Part shown: in pieces, positions 5,775-11,798 of the stretch | How positions within the stretch are numbered: the first letter of the stretch is position 1 | How the letters are laid out: the number at the start of each line of letters is the position of its first letter | Assembly: GCA_947054185.1 (NCBI GenBank) | Contig: CAMRVW010000061.1 | Location: 1-11,798 of the forward strand | Direction: 5' to 3' | Length of the DNA: 11,798 nucleotides | Source: an uncultured Rikenellaceae bacterium | Lineage (GTDB): Bacteria > Bacteroidota > Bacteroidia > Bacteroidales > Rikenellaceae | Notes under the pieces: generated by a model | What the model was told of the DNA's origin: nothing | Seen by the model: the letters and a program-made list of their open reading frames with translations, nothing else | The model's database searches: none | Made by a program: the position numbers and the translations under genes

Positions 5775-8198
5775 ATGGAGATTATCGACAAAAAAGTTAT
5801 CAGCGGCGTGGCGGAAAACAACGCTTATAGGTGGGAAGATGATTTTATCTATTTGGGAGAGTGGCCTCAGAGCCTCAAGTCTGATAAGGTGACCGTCGGC
5901 ACCGAGGCCGATTCCGACGGATATTTTCTCGGTGACGACGGAGAACGCTATGCCCGTGTCGTCGCCACCAAGACCCCCATAAAAGATGGCTCGTATGCAA
6001 GTTCCAAGTGGAGCAGTCCGTGCTTTGAAAACGGCACCAAGATACGCAAGGGGTCGGCCTATTACTTCAAGGTCGAGCCTGTCAGGTGGCGCATTCTGAA
6101 AATGGATAAAAACGGCTCTTTTCTGTTTTGCGACAAGGTGATAGACGGCGCTGTTTACAACGACAAGAAGGGCAACCGATATGACGAGAGCAGCCTGCGA
6201 CAGTGGCTCTGCGGCGAGTTTTACCAAAAGGCGTTCGACGATGCCGCCAAGTCTGTCATCACCCTTACGCATGTCGACAACAAGAAAACGTCGACCGGTT
6301 CTTACCGCAACCCCAACGCCTGCCCCGACACCGACGACTTCGTTTTCCTGCTGAGCTATAAAGAGATGGGGCAAAAGAAGCTCAACCTGGGAGAGTCTGA
6401 CCTGCAAGTGCGTTACCCGACAGATTATGCCAGGGCAAAGGGTGTGTGGATGGCCGAGGAAGACGCCAGCAGCCACTATTGGCTCCGTTCCCCGGGCGAC
6501 ATGAACGATGAGTTCGCCATCACCTGCAACAATTCCGGCCTCCCTTATTACTGCTGCGGCACCCCCGCAGGTCAGGTGCACGGTGTGGTTCCCGCCGTCA
6601 ACATCAAGACCGACCCTGCCGAGACAAGACAACGCAAAAACGCCGTCAACAACACGCGCACCTTCGAGCCTTCGGGCGCGCAGCCGGTTGTGAAAGACGA
6701 TTACGTGATGTTCGGTGCATGGCCGCAAACCCTTAAGGACGAGTCGGTGACCGTCTCCGACACGACCGACGAAAACGACTGCTTCACCGGCAGCGACGGC
6801 GAGAAATATATCTGTGTCAAGGCCACACCGCGCGGCGACGGCTCATACAACAAAAAGGCCGCCAGGTTCCACACGGGCGCAGAGATAGTTAAAGACCAGG
6901 AGTACTATTTCAAGATAGAGCCCATAAAGTGGCGCATTCTCGGTCGGGCCGACGTACGTATGTTCCTCATCTCAGAGCAGGTGCTTCTGAGCCTCGAGTT
7001 CAACCGAAGCGACGACCACCCCAATAATTACGAGAAAAGCTTTATGCGTCAATGGCTTAATGGCGACTTTCTGCGCGACGCCTTCAACGAAGAGTCACGA
7101 AAACGCATAGTGACCACCGCCGTCGACAATTCGCCCGAGTCGACAGGACGCAAAAAGAACCGTTATGCCTGCCCCGACACCGTCGACAAAATCTTCCTGC
7201 TGAGCAATGCCGAGGCGGCCCGTCCGTACGCATGGGGCAAAAAAGGGCTGGTCAAGACGGCCACCGATTTCGCCAATGCCGTGGGGTGCGACAGTGACGG
7301 TTATCTGTCTCGTTCGCCCTTTTATGGCGAATCTATGTCTGTCGGCTGGATTTGCAATGGCGAGGTGATGTATAACTTCACCGACTGGATTTACACCGGC
7401 GTGGCCCCCTGCCTGCAAATAGCCTGCCCGCCACACGAGGCCGGCGACACCCCTCTGCCCGTTCCGGCCGTTGTTGACGCAGGAGCACAAGCATCGCCGG
7501 CCGATGTCTTCAGGCGCGATGGCGATTACGTCTATTTAGGCACATTCCCGCAAAGCAAGAAAAGTGCAGAGGTCACAATAAGCGGCAGTGCCGACGCAAT
7601 GGGCTGTTTTACCGGCAGCGACGGTGAAAAATATATGCAATATTTCGACGACTCGTCCGATTATTATAAGGTGGAGCCAATCAAATGGCGAATCCTGAAA
7701 GAGGAGAAAGGCGAGGCGCTGCTGTGTTGCGAGAATATCATTGCCGGAATGCTGTTCGATCCCAACTGCTGCAATCAGTATGAGGGGAGCGAGATGTACT
7801 GGTGGCTTGCCGAAGATTTCATCATGCAGGCCTTTGGCGATGAGTCGGCGAGCCGCATAGTGACGACATCGGTCGACAATTCCGCCCGCTCGACAGGCAT
7901 CAAAGACAACCCCAACGCGGGAGGCCGCACCAAGGGACAGGCTTTCCTGCCCTCTTGCAAAGAGATCGCCGACAAGAGCCTCTTCCCCGACGGCGAGTCG
8001 CTCAAGCGCAAGCCCACCGATTATGCGTGTGCCTCAGGCCTCTGTCCCGAAAACGGCACAGGCAGTTACTGGCTCCGCTCTCCCGGCAGCAATGAACAGA
8101 CGAGCACCGTCTTTTTCGTCGACAGTGACGGCGACATAGACCTCGACAGCGCCGATTGCCTGCATGGGGTGGTGCCTATGATGAAAATAAGGCTGTGA
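5775..8198 (+). CDS. Protein with three tandem DUF6273-type domains
   Basis: This 807-residue protein has no signal peptide or membrane segment and no assigned function. It consists of three diverged copies of one domain at about 20-279, 307-550 and 581-807. Each copy opens with a strand pair ending in a proline-glutamine (LGEWPQ 27-32, FGAWPQ 313-318, LGTFPQ 588-593), followed by a GDDGERY/GSDGEKY turn, VEPVRWRIL or an equivalent (100, 381 and 633), a QWL/WWL helix, VDN-x4-STG (167, 450, 700) and a final GV-P segment (270, 542, 798). The YWLRSPG motif typical of DUF6273 is present in copies 1 and 3 (235-241, 765-771), while copy 2 has only LSRSPF (511-516). The ATG at 5775 is the only plausible start, because an in-frame stop lies at 5730. 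It appears to be monocistronic. My DUF6273 assignment comes from motif memory, not a search. Confidence 0.75.
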   Translation: MEIIDKKVISGVAENNAYRWEDDFIYLGEWPQSLKSDKVTVGTEADSDGYFLGDDGERYARVVATKTPIKDGSYASSKWSSPCFENGTKIRKGSAYYFKVEPVRWRILKMDKNGSFLFCDKVIDGAVYNDKKGNRYDESSLRQWLCGEFYQKAFDDAAKSVITLTHVDNKKTSTGSYRNPNACPDTDDFVFLLSYKEMGQKKLNLGESDLQVRYPTDYARAKGVWMAEEDASSHYWLRSPGDMNDEFAITCNNSGLPYYCCGTPAGQVHGVVPAVNIKTDPAETRQRKNAVNNTRTFEPSGAQPVVKDDYVMFGAWPQTLKDESVTVSDTTDENDCFTGSDGEKYICVKATPRGDGSYNKKAARFHTGAEIVKDQEYYFKIEPIKWRILGRADVRMFLISEQVLLSLEFNRSDDHPNNYEKSFMRQWLNGDFLRDAFNEESRKRIVTTAVDNSPESTGRKKNRYACPDTVDKIFLLSNAEAARPYAWGKKGLVKTATDFANAVGCDSDGYLSRSPFYGESMSVGWICNGEVMYNFTDWIYTGVAPCLQIACPPHEAGDTPLPVPAVVDAGAQASPADVFRRDGDYVYLGTFPQSKKSAEVTISGSADAMGCFTGSDGEKYMQYFDDSSDYYKVEPIKWRILKEEKGEALLCCENIIAGMLFDPNCCNQYEGSEMYWWLAEDFIMQAFGDESASRIVTTSVDNSARSTGIKDNPNAGGRTKGQAFLPSCKEIADKSLFPDGESLKRKPTDYACASGLCPENGTGSYWLRSPGSNEQTSTVFFVDSDGDIDLDSADCLHGVVPMMKIRL
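5832..8195 (+). repeat. Three diverged in-frame domain repeats
   Basis: Copy 1 spans about 5832-6611, copy 2 about 6693-7424 and copy 3 about 7515-8195, separated by linkers of about 27-30 codons. Copies 2 and 3 are clearly similar even in DNA, for example around 6782-6812 and 7606-7637 (ACCGGCAGCGACGG in both). Copy 3 is shorter because it lacks the loop that follows GSDGEKY in copies 1 and 2. The divergence points to an old duplication rather than a recent tandem expansion. Confidence 0.8.
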
Positions 8199-8199
8199 C

Positions 8200-8223
8200 G
8201 CCCGTCGGTGCAAAACACCGGGC
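8200..8223 (+). other. GC-rich hairpin just after the DUF6273 gene
   Basis: CGGTG (8206-8210) and CACCG (8216-8220) pair around a CAAAA loop. GCC (8200-8202) and GGC (8221-8223) extend the stem past a 3-nt bulge. It starts 2 nt after the stop codon, but no T-tract follows, so it may stabilise the transcript end or act as a weak or Rho-assisted terminator. Confidence 0.35.
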
Positions 8224-8392
8224 CTGCGGTTCCGGAGCAAAAAAACGCGGTCACGGCAAAAGTCACGCGCGGCCACCTCACAAATGGTCTCGCAGCCGCG
8301 GTATGCAGAGCCCGCAGCTTCAGTGCAAATCATACGGCCCCGCGGCATAACCTCCGCAGGCCCCGTGCGTCAGGTCTGAACATCGCGTGATT

Positions 8393-8406
8393 GTCGAATA
8401 ATCGAC
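8393..8406. promoter_or_regulatory. Short palindrome upstream of the uvrA promoter
   Basis: GTCGA-ATAA-TCGAC (8393-8406) is a perfect 5-bp inverted repeat with a 4-nt spacer. It ends 28 nt before the predicted uvrA -7 element, so it lies around -43 to -56, where an activator or repressor could bind. No regulator is known to me for this sequence. Confidence 0.3.
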
Positions 8407-8412
8407 CCCGGA

Positions 8413-8442
8413 TTAGTGAAAATGTAAAATAGATTATCTTTG
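8413..8442 (+). promoter_or_regulatory. Probable uvrA promoter
   Basis: TATCTTTG (8435-8442) is a perfect match to the Bacteroidota -7 element. The upstream element is weak: TTAG (8413-8416) lies 18 nt away, and no TTTG sits at 20 nt. Transcription would start near 8449, so the 10-bp hairpin at 8450-8477 would form the very 5' end of the message. Confidence 0.55.
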
Positions 8443-8449
8443 TGCGCTT

Positions 8450-8477
8450 GTCCTATGCCATGAAAGCGGCATAGGAC
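8450..8477. promoter_or_regulatory. Perfect inverted repeat in the uvrA leader
   Basis: GTCCTATGCC (8450-8459) and GGCATAGGAC (8468-8477) form a perfect 10-bp stem with an 8-nt loop, and T8449-A8478 adds another pair. It ends 15 nt before the uvrA ATG and starts at the predicted transcription start. It could be a 5' stabilising hairpin, a translation control element, or a DNA operator for a dimeric regulator. There is no T-tract, so it is not a terminator. Confidence 0.6.
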
Positions 8478-8492
8478 AGAAACCGACGAACG

Positions 8493-11312
<2,820 letters not shown>

Positions 11313-11337
11313 CCGGTTGTGTAAGCAGTTGATTCTT

Positions 11338-11378
11338 AAGGGTATCTGACGCAAATGTCAGGCGCCCTTTGTTTTTTT
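11338..11378 (+). terminator. Intrinsic terminator of uvrA
   Basis: AAGGG (11338-11342) pairs with CCCTT (11365-11369), and CTGAC (11346-11350) pairs with GTCAG (11357-11361), separated by a 3x3 internal loop. The apical loop is GCAAAT. A run of seven T follows at 11372-11378. It begins 25 nt after the uvrA stop. Confidence 0.7.
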
Positions 11379-11579
11379 ACTTTCGCTCTCTTTGTGCGGA
11401 GGGAAATCATCTTGCCGTTTTGTACTCTCGGGCCGTTCGTGCTCAATATTTTTTGTCTTTCTATGGTCTCCGGCGAGTCATTGCATACGCGCCGGTCATG
11501 CTTAAATATTTTCCGATTGTGCCTTAATGACGTAAAAATCACAGGTAAAACGGTTAAAAGAATTTCTTTTCGTAAAAAG

Positions 11580-11611
11580 TTTGTTCTATTGGAATAAAGA
11601 GTATATCTTAG
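11580..11611 (+). promoter_or_regulatory. Probable korA promoter
   Basis: TTTG (11580-11583), exactly 20 nt, then TATCTTAG (11604-11611) matches the Bacteroidota pattern with one mismatch. The start would be near 11618, giving a leader of about 67 nt that is AT-rich near the ATG. Confidence 0.55.
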
Positions 11612-11684
11612 TGGTCTATAACGGTGGCGGGCATGTTTTGAATACAATTAAAATAGGCATAAAAAGACCTAAAAAAAGCAAATA

Positions 11685-11798
11685 ATGGAGAAGAAAAACC
11701 AAACCGCCCTTGAAGACGTTGTGATACGTTTCTCGGGCGACTCAGGCGACGGCATGCAGATGACCGGCACCTTATTCACCGACACCTCGGCATATTTG
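11685..11798 (+). CDS. korA: 2-oxoacid:ferredoxin oxidoreductase alpha subunit, N-terminus (partial)
   Basis: Only the first 38 codons are present; the gene runs off the right edge. The translation contains DVVIRFSGDSGDGMQMTGTL (11-30) followed by FTDTSAYL. This is the characteristic N-terminus of the KorA-type alpha subunit, whose gamma-like domain begins with the G-x-GG/GDSGDG nucleotide-site motif. The complete enzyme would couple oxidation of 2-oxoglutarate (or a related 2-oxoacid) to succinyl-CoA formation with reduction of ferredoxin, using thiamine diphosphate on the beta subunit. In Bacteroidota a korB gene usually follows. The ATG at 11685 follows an A-rich leader. The substrate is inferred from family resemblance. 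Confidence 0.85.
   Translation, partial: MEKKNQTALEDVVIRFSGDSGDGMQMTGTLFTDTSAYL

Larger units (their letters stand above)
11313..11684. other. Intergenic region between uvrA and korA
   Basis: This 372-nt stretch holds the uvrA terminator, an AT-rich segment without a convincing gene, a short 6-bp inverted repeat (CCGGCG 11470-11475, CGCCGG 11490-11495) and the predicted korA promoter. Two overlapping reading frames of 80 and 103 codons on opposite strands look non-coding. Confidence 0.6.

Noticed and set aside
5685..6728. 347-codon open frame on the minus strand over the first DUF6273 repeat
   Set aside because: It mirrors the repeat gene, shows no recognisable motif, and has no promoter or leader of its own on that strand.
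11470..11495. CCGGCG-N14-CGCCGG inverted repeat between uvrA and korA
   Set aside because: The stem is only 6 bp with a long loop, there is no T-tract, and nothing suggests a function.
11355..11597. 80-codon hydrophobic frame after uvrA
   Set aside because: Its start lies in the loop of the uvrA terminator, its end overlaps the predicted korA promoter, and it matches no family I recognise.

Overview
The window reads as a stretch of a Bacteroidota chromosome, most likely order Bacteroidales and possibly Muribaculaceae-like. The evidence is as follows. Several genes sit behind matches to the Bacteroidota promoter pattern TTTG-N20-TAnnTTTG. Starts have A-rich leaders rather than Shine-Dalgarno sequences. 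DUF4199 and DUF4286 proteins are present, and PurM, UvrA and KorA look like the Bacteroidota forms. Coding sequence is GC-rich yet uses many ATA isoleucine codons, while intergenic DNA is AT-rich. All supported genes lie on the + strand. The family-level placement is inference.

Layout. 1-185: regulatory DNA with two copies of a promoter-like unit 78 bp apart and a hairpin. 186-1972: purM (purine synthesis), followed after 2 nt by a yciO-type Sua5/YciO/YrdC gene. 2122-4597: a probable three-gene unit of a DUF4199 membrane protein, a small DUF4286 protein and a secreted GH31 glycosidase of the MYORG-like type, closed by a strong intrinsic terminator. 4634-4903: AT-rich DNA with a sigma-54-like site, then a GNAT acetyltransferase (4904-5425). 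5426-5774: non-coding DNA with a promoter for an 807-residue protein made of three diverged DUF6273-type repeats (5775-8198). 8199-8492: leader region with a promoter and two inverted repeats, then uvrA (8493-11312) and a terminator. 11313-11684: promoter region, then the first 38 codons of a korA-type 2-oxoacid:ferredoxin oxidoreductase alpha subunit, cut by the window edge.

Most genes are core housekeeping (purine synthesis, DNA repair, central carbon metabolism), and I see no mobile element, CRISPR array, tRNA or rRNA. The least understood parts are the triple DUF6273 protein with its own promoter, the MYORG-like GH31 coupled to two proteins of unknown function, the sigma-54-like site before the acetyltransferase, and the perfect hairpin at the predicted 5' end of the uvrA transcript. 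I did not find convincing evidence of a multi-gene novel system.
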